The notes under the pieces were generated by a model. It saw only the letters and a list, made by a program, of their open reading frames with translations, searched no databases and was not told the origin of the DNA. Positions 26,260 to 34,139 of a DNA stretch of 64,000 bases are shown here, piece by piece (the stretch's first letter is position 1; each line of letters starts with the position of its first letter). Source of the DNA: Caldilineaceae bacterium (GTDB lineage: Bacteria > Chloroflexota > Anaerolineae > Caldilineales > Caldilineaceae). A program made the position numbers and the translations under genes. The stretch spans positions 1-64,000 of the forward strand of contig JALHQH010000021.1 in the NCBI GenBank assembly GCA_022842065.1. Reading direction: 5' to 3'.

Positions 26260-28782
26260 TTAAATGCGATCTCCTATCAAGAAAAAAGGAGCCCAGTAAT
26301 AGGGGTGCGCAAGAAGAAATTGGCTATCTTGTTGGTGGCTTGTTGTATGTAAAAAATCTAGCTTTACAGTAGCATCTTTACGGTTATCTGATGAAGCAAG
26401 AATTGCCTCATATAATTCATCTTTTGTGATATGACGGATCTGTTGCTGTGCGCGACTCAGCGCTAACCCGATATTCATTGACCGGCTTTGGCTATTGGTG
26501 GCTAATTCGCGGTAGAAATTTTCCATAAATAGGCGCGTCGATAGCTCATCAACCACCCATTGACTAACCAGAACAGAGGGCGTTCCAGCATAAAGAAAAG
26601 CGCGGGATAGCCCAACCAATTCATCACCCTGCATGATATGACTACGCCCTGTCTCACAGGCACTCAAGCAGACAAGTTCGGCATTGAGTTGCAACCGCTG
26701 CAGGATATCCGTAACGTCTATGGCGCCATCGGCAATGGTGATACTAGAGAGAAGGGGCCAGGTTGGATTAAACCACCCATGACAAGAAAGGTGGACAAAA
26801 CGGTAGTTGCTTGCCTGTGTAAAAATGGCTGACCTGGATGCTTTTTCGCCCACATAGCTGACCCCGTTCATAATCTGGGCGATTCGTTGCGCTTCAATTT
26901 CAGCTTGGGTAAGCGTATGATTATTAAAGCCAAGCGCAAAGCAGCCTGTCTGCGTTGAAAGTGGTTTTTGTTGACAGTAGTTAAACAAGAGGGTCGCGCT
27001 GGGCGCATAGACGAGGGGGCGCGCATCCCCACCGATCTCGGTTAAGTAGCGAGGTCCAGCCTTATCTTTTGCATAAAGGGCATGGAATGGTACATAGTGA
27101 AGCAAGCCATGCGGGATAATGGCAAGAAACGCGGCTTCCTTGACAACTGCACCGAGTGGTTCAATCAGGCGCTGGTAAAGGTTATGCAAGATCCAGGGCG
27201 AATACAACAGTTGGTTGATGTCACGGGTCATATTATGCAGTGGCCCGTAGGTCGTACTACTCACACGTTTAAAAGCAAGAGCCAATTCTGAGAGCCGCAA
27301 GGGAAGGGTGCGAACTTCAACCGACTGCTTTGTAATGACAAAGACCCAAATCTCATCGGCAACCGTAAAATATTCGAGGAGTAACCCTTTGTCGGGCAAG
27401 GCGGCTTGGACTGCCTCTAGCGAAAGCGGTTCAGCCGTATCAAACGATTGGAATTCGGCATCTTGCAAACGAATCCGTTCGCGCAACTGGGTTAATTCCA
27501 CTTCCAGATCCGCAGTTTGTTGATTTTTGGCAAGATCGAGATCGCTGTGATCTCGGTAGCACAGATTGAGCTTTTGTCGAAGTTCACTCTCCTGCGTAAG
27601 CCATGCGGTTGGAACATTTTGGGGTGGTCGCAACAGGCGTTTGTCTAATGTTTCGACAAATGTACGCGATTTGGCTAATTCCAAGTTGTGAAATGCTTTT
27701 GCATAGTTTTGGGCTAAGGGCAATCCACTGCTTTGTCGACAAAGACGCCCCACCATCTGTTCATAGGCACGAATTTTTGACGCAGTCATCCGTGCGCGAT
27801 CATCGGGCAACATGATGTTGGCGCGTAGTGATTCGACGGTATCGACTGCTTTTTGTGTTTCTTGAAAGGCCGCCTCTACATTGCCTTGTTGCTCATACCA
27901 ACTGGCTCGACTGAGAAGGAGATCGGTAATTACTTCATGATTGTTGATGGCCGTGGCAAAATTCAATGTTTCATCAAATAGTTGCTGAATTTCAACGGGT
28001 GAAGTGGAGGTTTGTAATTTGACCAAACAACGGCCATACATGGCTTCGGCTGTTTCACGAAAGTTCTTTGTCGCTTGCGTGAGTGTACAGGCTTGTTGGT
28101 AATGTTCATCGGCCTTCTCTAATTCACCCAGGTTTCGGTAGACATGGCCGAGGTTATCATGGACAAATCCAGCATCATAGGCGTTATCATATCGTTGACA
28201 GTAGGTCAATGCGTGTTCAAAAGCACGTTGTGCCTCTTGCAATTGCCCTTGCTTTAACCGGGTAAAACCATATGTATTCCAAGCTGTACCGAGATGGGCT
28301 TCCCATTCTTGGTTTCCAGGCTGGCGACTGAGGAGAGCAATACTTCGTCGAACACAATCGATGGCTGCTGGATAGTCTTGTGCTTTCCAATGTAAAATGG
28401 TTACGTTATAGAGAGCAACCCCTAAACGTAGCTCATCTTGTTCGGTTTCATAAAAATTAATACAATCTTGGTAAGCGCGTAATGCCCGATCCCATTGTTC
28501 ATTCTTATCATAAACAGCACCCATCGCGTTTAATACACGTCCTCGTAAGCGAGGTGCTAAATCGATCTGAGCATGTAAATCAGACAATTTGTGGAGCGTC
28601 GTATTAAGCTGTCTTTCTTCTCGAATATCAATGTAGATGTCTGCAAAGGTTAGCCATTGTTGCAGGTAAAGATGCTCTTTAGCGAATTGGGCAAATTCTC
28701 TCATTAAGATTTTAATTTGTTCACTATCATCGCCCTGGATGACTGCACGATTCAATCGTTCTTCAAATTGTTGGTGGAGCAT
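26260..28782 (-). CDS. TPR-CHAT caspase-like protease
   Basis: This protein has 840 residues. The N-terminal half is a tetratricopeptide array (about 20-340; for example WNTYGFTRLKQGQLQEAQRA and NLGHVYRNLGELEKA), then a helical linker (380-470). The C-terminal CHAT domain (about 560-838) has a caspase-type dyad: His in HLSCHGW (about 668) and Cys in CLSACETG (about 709), followed by GDELVGLSRAFLYAGTPSV, typical of CHAT. It should be a cytoplasmic cysteine protease held by its TPR sensor. I start at ATG 28782 (MLHQQF); the open frame further upstream belongs to the IS end. The IS terminus lies about 7 bp upstream, so the native promoter and the link to the sigma-factor genes are lost. The base composition is more A+T-rich than the flanking genes. 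Confidence 0.85.
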   Translation of the reverse strand: MLHQQFEERLNRAVIQGDDSEQIKILMREFAQFAKEHLYLQQWLTFADIYIDIREERQLNTTLHKLSDLHAQIDLAPRLRGRVLNAMGAVYDKNEQWDRALRAYQDCINFYETEQDELRLGVALYNVTILHWKAQDYPAAIDCVRRSIALLSRQPGNQEWEAHLGTAWNTYGFTRLKQGQLQEAQRAFEHALTYCQRYDNAYDAGFVHDNLGHVYRNLGELEKADEHYQQACTLTQATKNFRETAEAMYGRCLVKLQTSTSPVEIQQLFDETLNFATAINNHEVITDLLLSRASWYEQQGNVEAAFQETQKAVDTVESLRANIMLPDDRARMTASKIRAYEQMVGRLCRQSSGLPLAQNYAKAFHNLELAKSRTFVETLDKRLLRPPQNVPTAWLTQESELRQKLNLCYRDHSDLDLAKNQQTADLEVELTQLRERIRLQDAEFQSFDTAEPLSLEAVQAALPDKGLLLEYFTVADEIWVFVITKQSVEVRTLPLRLSELALAFKRVSSTTYGPLHNMTRDINQLLYSPWILHNLYQRLIEPLGAVVKEAAFLAIIPHGLLHYVPFHALYAKDKAGPRYLTEIGGDARPLVYAPSATLLFNYCQQKPLSTQTGCFALGFNNHTLTQAEIEAQRIAQIMNGVSYVGEKASRSAIFTQASNYRFVHLSCHGWFNPTWPLLSSITIADGAIDVTDILQRLQLNAELVCLSACETGRSHIMQGDELVGLSRAFLYAGTPSVLVSQWVVDELSTRLFMENFYRELATNSQSRSMNIGLALSRAQQQIRHITKDELYEAILASSDNRKDATVKLDFLHTTSHQQDSQFLLAHPYYWAPFFLIGDRI

Positions 28783-28788
28783 ATTGAT

Positions 28789-28848
28789 TGTGACCAAGAT
28801 ATAACTCGACTCTTGCAGCTTAAAAAATGAATACTTAAACAGAGCAAA
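28789..28848 (+). repeat. Left terminal inverted repeat of the IS
   Basis: Reads inward as TGTGACCAAGATATAACTC and ends with ACAGAGCAAA. It matches the inverted right end in most positions, with small gaps. Confidence 0.55.
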
Positions 28849-28951
28849 ACGGGCAAAACTGCTGTAGTTTTCCGAGTTCGGACAATGCACAGCCAACCAC
28901 GCTCAAATTTGAGCGTAGAAACATCACCAAACAAAAGCACAAAGCGTTAAC

Positions 28952-30388
28952 TCAAAGGGCACAAACGGTGCGCAACAAAGGAGCCATAATCATTTGTAGA
29001 GAGTGCCCTTGGGCTAACCCAGTGCTGATGAACAAAGCAAGTGACCAGAGACTCTGCGCTTGGGTTGCACGTCGCCAAAAGGGAGCGCTGCCTTCAAGTT
29101 CAAACTTGAGTTCACGTTGGAGTTTATGATGGAGTGCTTGGTCGTGTTGGGCTGTGCGCAGTAAGCAGTAAACCACGGCGACCAAGGCCACATGTCGTTG
29201 AATGGCCGTAAAGTCCCGCACCTGATACTGGTCCAACCCGTCCGCCTTACCCTCTTCGTGATAAACTTCCACGGGCCAGCGATGACGACGGATACGCGTA
29301 ATCCCTGCCGCTTGCCATTGTACCTGATTGGAGATGTAAAAGACTGGCTTGTCCGAAAGATCCGCCTTGCGATGGTTAATCACCAGACGGACTTTGCCAA
29401 AGTTGTTCAGCCGATGCGTCGCACAGTAACTATAGTAGTGTTCTTCTGTGCCTTTGTAACGAATCCGAATCGGGCGAAAGACCGGTAGTTTGCCGGCAAC
29501 AAGGGCCGCTTCGTGTTCAGTTTTGAGGTGCTGGGCAAAGTCACTGATTTGCACCTCGCCCGTTTTTAACTGGATCACCGCCTCGGTGGTCAAGGTGCCG
29601 ACATAAGGCAGCTTGAGTTGCTGATCGAGATAGTGACAAAACCCTGGCGTCGTGTACGCTTCGCAAGCTCGCGCCGCGTACCAACTGTCGAAGGTAACCG
29701 GCAGTTGTAAGTCGGGGTGATCGGCCACCCACTGAGTCAGCAACCGTTCGGCAATCCGGATCTTACTGTCGTACAGGGCCGCAACCTCGGGTTGATCCTG
29801 GTGACGCCGCCACACCCCGAGTAAGTATTGCCGCCACTTCACCGGGTCGCTGGCTTTCAACAGCTGCTTACTGGCGTTGAGGGGGACATCGGCAGCCCGT
29901 AGCCCAGCTTCGATTTTATCCAACTGCGCCGGCCGCCAGAATTCAAAGGTCGCCGGATAGTCGGTCTCATCATCACTGTAATGCAACGTCACCAAATTAT
30001 GCGCCCAGGTGTAGCACCCTTGGCTCGAGTCAAACAGATTGGCAATCTCGTCAAAGTGCTTGCCTTCATGCGTTAACAGCGTGTCATCAATGCCTAACAC
30101 CCCTTTGGGCTTCAGCCGCATCGCCGGCACACTGTTCATCATCGCAAAACGCGCCTGCTCTAGTTCTTCTAACGAAAACGGGCTCGCTGTCAACAGCCGG
30201 TTCAGGCTGCTTTGGTTACGCTTTTCAAATACACAGATCTGGTTGATCCCCTCAATCGTTTTGTTCTCACACACCAGCAGTCCGCTGATGTAGCGCTGAA
30301 ACTCGATCAAGGCGGCCGGTGAAAAGACCCCGGTATAGTACGGTGTGTAATGTTCGACAATTGTTGGGAGTTCAACCAGTGGTATCAT
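28952..30388 (-). CDS. IS701-family transposase (DDE)
   Basis: A 478-aa cut-and-paste transposase. The DDE motifs are seen in GVLGIDDTLLTHEGKHFD, VTFDSWYAA and HRWPVEVYHEEGKADGLDQY followed by QVR, the C-terminal signature of IS701-like enzymes. AAAGGAG precedes the ATG at 30388, so I prefer that over an upstream in-frame ATG at 30427. The frame is intact and the element could still be active. The G+C content is higher than in the genes on either side, consistent with insertion into a foreign region. Confidence 0.85.
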   Translation of the reverse strand: MIPLVELPTIVEHYTPYYTGVFSPAALIEFQRYISGLLVCENKTIEGINQICVFEKRNQSSLNRLLTASPFSLEELEQARFAMMNSVPAMRLKPKGVLGIDDTLLTHEGKHFDEIANLFDSSQGCYTWAHNLVTLHYSDDETDYPATFEFWRPAQLDKIEAGLRAADVPLNASKQLLKASDPVKWRQYLLGVWRRHQDQPEVAALYDSKIRIAERLLTQWVADHPDLQLPVTFDSWYAARACEAYTTPGFCHYLDQQLKLPYVGTLTTEAVIQLKTGEVQISDFAQHLKTEHEAALVAGKLPVFRPIRIRYKGTEEHYYSYCATHRLNNFGKVRLVINHRKADLSDKPVFYISNQVQWQAAGITRIRRHRWPVEVYHEEGKADGLDQYQVRDFTAIQRHVALVAVVYCLLRTAQHDQALHHKLQRELKFELEGSAPFWRRATQAQSLWSLALFISTGLAQGHSLQMIMAPLLRTVCAL

Positions 30389-30441
30389 TGTGTTTCTCCT
30401 TTGCGAGAATGACCCAATTCTTACCACCTAGTATAATGCTG

Positions 30442-30504
30442 TTTGCTCTGTTTTGGCCTATTCAATTCTCAATTCGCTGCAAAAGTTGAGATATAACTTT
30501 TACA
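30442..30504 (-). repeat. Right terminal inverted repeat of the IS
   Basis: Read inward on the minus strand it starts TGTAAAAGTTATATCTC and contains TTTTGCAGCG and ACAGAGCAAA, as in the left end. Confidence 0.55.
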
Positions 30505-30518
30505 TTGGATTAACCCAT

Positions 30519-30567
30519 AGAATAAAACTGTAACACAATCGTTCCGATTGTGTTACAGTTTTATTCT
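30519..30567. terminator. Perfect 23-bp hairpin, possible terminator
   Basis: Two perfect 23-bp arms around a 3-nt loop (TTC), beginning AGAATAAAACTGTAACAC. It lies downstream of the minus-strand gene ending at 30663 and just outside the IS. The A/T ends could serve as a U-tract in either direction. Confidence 0.6.
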
Positions 30568-30662
30568 ACAAACATCGCTGGCACCACAAGATAATTTGGA
30601 GGCTTGAGCAAGTAACAGTCACTTGTCTAAGTCATTTTGTGATACTATCCCGATTGGCTTTG

Positions 30663-31079
30663 TCACCCTGTACTCTTACGTAAGCCTCTTTTACATCCAT
30701 TAAAGAGAACGGAATCTGTAAAGATGATAGATTCATCTTCCTGTAATGTATTAACCGTAAATGTAAACAAATATTCGTCGTCAGGGTAGCATTTCTCGTT
30801 TTCTATCTTAAGTGTGAGTTGGTGAGGATCCTCGTTTTGTATAAAACCCTGTGCTAAGACAATATTGCTTGAATTTTGAAATGTGTAGAATACCTCTCCT
30901 ACTGGAATCCCTGTAAACACAAACTCACCAGTAATCGTCTCCCCAATTTTGGGGGAGATTAGATCAACAAAAGAATCGTCTTCCGCTGATGCCGGCACAG
31001 CATACAAGAACAGTACAACAACAATCATAAAGGTGCGCCAAAGTACTGCGAACCGGTGACTTATTTGATAAAATTTCAT
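30663..31079 (-). CDS. Small secreted protein
   Basis: No family is recognised. The 138-residue product has a clear signal peptide (basic start, VLWRTFMIVVVLFLYAVPASA, cleavage before EDDSF). The mature part of about 105 residues looks like a single beta-sandwich (VDLISPKIGETITGEFVFTG), reminiscent of an Ig-like domain, with two cysteines (KCYPDDE, FNGCKRG) that could form a disulfide. It is the third gene of a sigma factor-274-aa protein unit (gap 46 nt). Confidence 0.65.
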   Translation of the reverse strand: MKFYQISHRFAVLWRTFMIVVVLFLYAVPASAEDDSFVDLISPKIGETITGEFVFTGIPVGEVFYTFQNSSNIVLAQGFIQNEDPHQLTLKIENEKCYPDDEYLFTFTVNTLQEDESIIFTDSVLFNGCKRGLRKSTG

Positions 31080-31125
31080 AATTATTTTTCGTCTTGTTAT
31101 CCTTTGTTTGGGTTAAAATGAAAAC

Positions 31126-31950
31126 TTACGAAGATAACACTTCAATCGTCAATGTATCCAATTCTCCTGCTGGCAAGCCCTCGAACTGAACCTCGCCTTG
31201 TTGGTTGGTGCTGCCCTGAGATTGCCATGCCCCCGCTTGGATGGAAACAATGACTCCCGAAAGATCAGGCCAACGATCCGGAGTTTGCACGTTGACAAGC
31301 AGGGTATAACGTTCCGATGTCTGCTTATCTCGTAGCAACACCGCTTCGATTTCGCGCTCATCTAGTTGTGCCGATGGCAAACGAATTCTCCGCACGATCT
31401 CTTGTTCGTTGGGCAATGTGGCAGCCACATGTCCCTTGACCCCAATCGGCGCAAGGGTGGGTGTAGACGGTTGCAAAACATCTTTGAACAACCGAATCAC
31501 CACCCGTCCTGTTTCACGCCAGAATTGCCATTCATAACCAACCGCCTGTAACCATTGCGGTGTTTTGTCAACCTGTTGCTGCTGCCATTGTTCGATCCAG
31601 CCTGGCATTGGGGGTAAGGCATCGATCTCCGGTTCAATCGATGGCGTTGTTAATAGCTCAAATTGGGTAAGCAGATGGGGTGTCGCTTCCTCAAGCAGAT
31701 CTTGTAACGGCAAAAATGTCACGATGCTGGGTAAGAGTGTGCCTTCACGGTAAGCGGCCACGGCTTCCAACCAGGCCGGATCCTCTTTCCAGGAAAGTAA
31801 AGTTTTCAACTGCGCTTCCACATCAGCGCGCAACATAGAATCATTCTGCAAAGTGGCTATAATGGTCTGAATAACCGCCGGTTCGCTTGGTTGCCCGAAC
31901 AGATATGCTAACAGTGTCGACACAAGTTGTTGATTGGTTTGTAAAGTCAT
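31126..31950 (-). CDS. 274-aa protein of unknown function beside an ECF sigma factor
   Basis: No family is recognised with confidence. The N-terminal 90 residues are helical and resemble a compact four-helix bundle. A middle acidic/aromatic part follows (PPMPGWIEQWQQQQVDKTPQ). The C-terminal 60 residues (LSGVIVSIQAGAWQSQGS, then QGEVQFEGLPAGELDTL) look like a transthyretin-like or carboxypeptidase-regulatory beta fold. There is no transmembrane helix or zinc-finger Cys motif, so it is not an ordinary membrane or ZAS anti-sigma factor. It follows the sigma gene by 60 nt. By position it may bind the sigma factor or be a substrate of the CHAT protease; this is inference only. Confidence 0.6.
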   Translation of the reverse strand: MTLQTNQQLVSTLLAYLFGQPSEPAVIQTIIATLQNDSMLRADVEAQLKTLLSWKEDPAWLEAVAAYREGTLLPSIVTFLPLQDLLEEATPHLLTQFELLTTPSIEPEIDALPPMPGWIEQWQQQQVDKTPQWLQAVGYEWQFWRETGRVVIRLFKDVLQPSTPTLAPIGVKGHVAATLPNEQEIVRRIRLPSAQLDEREIEAVLLRDKQTSERYTLLVNVQTPDRWPDLSGVIVSIQAGAWQSQGSTNQQGEVQFEGLPAGELDTLTIEVLSS

Positions 31951-32010
31951 GGTTGATACCCCCTACTTTTATAGACTTCGAAAATTTTAAAATTTTTCAC
32001 GCTGCGCCAT

Positions 32011-32823
32011 CTAATTCTCAAAATCTTTTTTGATGGTGGGATCTTGGGCCATACGGGCAAGCAGTTGTTGTTTAAGGCGGGTTACTTTGGCATTAGAGAA
32101 ACCCAATTGTTGCGCGATCTCACTCTGTGTATAACCTTCCATATATAATAGGCGCAAGATACGCACGCTCTCTTTGTCGCCAAGCTTTTCTATGCGTTGC
32201 CAAAGCCTTGCGCGTAAATCATTCTGTTCTACGTCTTGGGTAGGATCGGGGGTGGACAACGATCCCTGTCTTTTGAAGAGTGAACGTGCGCTCGTTTCCG
32301 ATTCTTCGTCTTCCGATTCTGTAAGCACATCAATCGACAGCTCATTTTCAACCACCAGTTTGTGTTTTGCCCACCAGGTTAGGGCATAGTTGCGCAAAAT
32401 GGTTGCCACCCAAGTGGAAAAGCGGGCACGGTAACCAAAATTGCCCAGATACCGTTGTACGCGTATCCACACTTCCTGTGCAATCTCTGCTTGATCTGCC
32501 AGACTAAGCCGCTGCCACTGTTTTTGCACCTGCGCAAGGAGTGTCCGGTGTAGCGCTGACCAATGACCATGAACATCATCAGCGGTTGTGGTTAAGAGCG
32601 CCTTAACCCGTGGCGCATCATGCAAATAATTGTTAACAATCGTGGCAAAAAGTCTTCTATCTGGCATCCCTCCTTCATCAGCGACATAGCGTTGGATAAT
32701 AGGCTCAATCTCTTGGGCTAACTGGGCTAGCATTGGCGGCGTTAGCCCAGCAACCAATTGGCCTTCGTGCAAGGCATTGGTCAGCCACGGTTGGATCGTA
32801 GTGTTGGTAAGCAATGGCGTCAT
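32011..32823 (-). CDS. ECF-type sigma factor with N-terminal extension
   Basis: A sigma-70 family factor of 270 residues. Region 2 is seen as LADQAEIAQEVWIRVQRYLG and FSTWVATILRNYALTWWAKHK; region 4 as the helix-turn-helix in LRLLYMEGYTQSEIAQQLGF followed by SNAKVTRLKQQLL. Region 3 is absent, as in the ECF group. An extra 80 residues precede region 2, and an acidic linker (TESEDEESETSAR) joins the two domains; either could be a regulatory contact. It heads a minus-strand unit with a 274-aa protein, a small secreted protein and, before the IS came in, probably the TPR-CHAT protease. A 9-bp inverted repeat upstream (32884-32941) may be involved in control. Confidence 0.82.
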   Translation of the reverse strand: MTPLLTNTTIQPWLTNALHEGQLVAGLTPPMLAQLAQEIEPIIQRYVADEGGMPDRRLFATIVNNYLHDAPRVKALLTTTADDVHGHWSALHRTLLAQVQKQWQRLSLADQAEIAQEVWIRVQRYLGNFGYRARFSTWVATILRNYALTWWAKHKLVVENELSIDVLTESEDEESETSARSLFKRQGSLSTPDPTQDVEQNDLRARLWQRIEKLGDKESVRILRLLYMEGYTQSEIAQQLGFSNAKVTRLKQQLLARMAQDPTIKKDFEN

Positions 32824-33624
32824 TGGTCTGCTCCATTGGATGTAAAGTCATGGCACATTGTCATAAATTGATCTTCTTTTGAAAGATAGGTTATGTGAAA
32901 ATAGCTTGCGGTGAAATAAAAATGTCTTCAGAAACCTATCTATACAGTGCAGTAAGCTTAAGAAAAAATACGTAGTTACGCTAATGCTGGGTTAACCTAA
33001 TGGGTCGATCTGTTCTTGGTCTGGTGTTAGTGGTTGATTGTGCCGATGAGAAGCTTGAACGCCATTACGGCGAATCAACCCATTGTTAGTATAGAGTACT
33101 TCGGCGTTGCCAAAAGTCATGGCGCCAAAGTCTTTGGCTGCCGTCTCAACACAACATTGAGATTCTTTCGCCACCGCGCAAGGACAGTATCCAACCCTGG
33201 CCTGCTGCTTTTCGCCAAACCGGTGCCCGCGTCCGCCGGTGTACTGAGACTGCGGTGAGTGTCCTCGCCACTGTCTTTGATCTTGAACAGCCATGCGCAT
33301 GTTCTTTGAAAGGCATTATCTCCAGGATCTCTACTCGCTTACTTGCTTATAATCTCTCCTTTGTCATGGGCAAACAATTAGCATTATTTGCTGGAAAAAA
33401 CCAGAATTGGAGTATTAAGTGGAGGGTAGCTCTATTGGTGGTGCAGATCAAGTGCCAGAAGTGTACCATGCATTGCAACAAATTTATTAAACCATAGGTA
33501 ATTTGGCTTAACAAAAATCGTTTTCAGTTGACTATTTTACAAAAATTTTTGTATTAAGTGCCAAAATGGTGAAAAAGAATTGAAAATGGGCAGTCTATAA
33601 CAGTAGAAGGCAGCGGTAGTAAAC
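32824..33624. other. Long intergenic region between sigma operon and secreted-protein run
   Basis: No convincing gene. It contains AGATAGGTT and its complement at 32884-32892 and 32933-32941 upstream of the sigma gene. 33000-33300 is G+C-richer and reads like degraded coding DNA in several frames without a recognisable family. A plus-strand promoter candidate (TTGACT, 18 nt, TATTAA) lies at 33528-33557. Confidence 0.4.
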
Positions 33625-33724
33625 AAAAAAAGAGATGCCGACGGTTGACTTGGCGGTCTGACGGCATCTCTTCGGATCGACAGAACGATTGGCCGATACC
33701 CATGTGCTGGCACAAGGGCATGGC
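33625..33724 (-). ncRNA. Structured element A (possible small RNA with terminator)
   Basis: On the plus strand: A7, then stem AGAGATGCCG/CGGCATCTCT enclosing GAC-6 nt-GTC, then TCGACAGAA, then a second hairpin (CCCATGTG/CACAAGGG). On the minus strand this reads hairpin, linker, GC-rich hairpin, U7, i.e. a small RNA ending in an intrinsic terminator. Two relatives with changed but still paired stems lie at 38006 and 38761. The strand is inferred from the U-tract. Confidence 0.4.
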
Positions 33725-33785
33725 GCTGTTCGCTTTGTCGCTACCTAGCCTACCACCGATCGCCCATTTAGGAAAGGAGGATGTG

Positions 33786-33836
33786 ATGCAAACTCGTGAT
33801 AGGCCGTATCAAGAACATCGGCTTCGGTCAAAATGA
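33786..33836 (+). CDS. Possible 16-residue leader peptide
   Basis: A very strong ribosome site (AAAGGAGG) precedes ATG and the frame MQTRDRPYQEHRLRSK. It lies about 300 nt upstream of the 1001-residue secreted protein. It might be a leader peptide; there is no family evidence. Confidence 0.3.
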   Translation: MQTRDRPYQEHRLRSK

Positions 33837-34139
33837 GTAGAGTTGTTCCCTAATAAATTAGTGCCAGAGGAGGGCAAGTAGATCATCCGCTGTACGAATC
33901 TTATAAAGGAACAAGTCTAGTACCTTCTTGGCCATGCTGAACTGTCGCCGTTGTACACGCACCACCACTTCTGGATCGGTTTGGGTGTCGATGCGAACTG
34001 CTTGATTCTAGTTGGTGGCTTTCGTTTGAAGCATTTCTTTCACTCCCTGGTCCGGAAGGTGCGTCACGTGAGGTAGTAAAACAAAACAGGGTAACAAACC
34101 CTAACATTCACCACTCAATCTAATAAGGAGAGTATCATC

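Larger units (their letters stand above)
28789..30504 (-). mobile_element. IS701-like insertion sequence
   Basis: A single transposase gene is enclosed by imperfect terminal inverted repeats of about 60 bp (28789-28848 and 30442-30504). Both start with TGT and share ATATA, TTGCAGC and ACAGAGCAAA blocks in the same order. The exact ends and a target duplication could not be fixed: TGAT on the left and TTGG on the right do not match. The element lies between the CHAT gene and the three other genes on the same strand. Confidence 0.7.

Noticed and set aside
26260..32823. Type III-E CRISPR locus
   Set aside because: TPR-CHAT and sigma factor fit, but no Cas7-11, Cas1/Cas2, reverse transcriptase or repeat-spacer array is present in the window.
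32992..33300. Minus-strand 102-codon frame in the intergenic region
   Set aside because: No ribosome site, no family; competing frames of similar length on the other strand suggest non-coding or decayed DNA.
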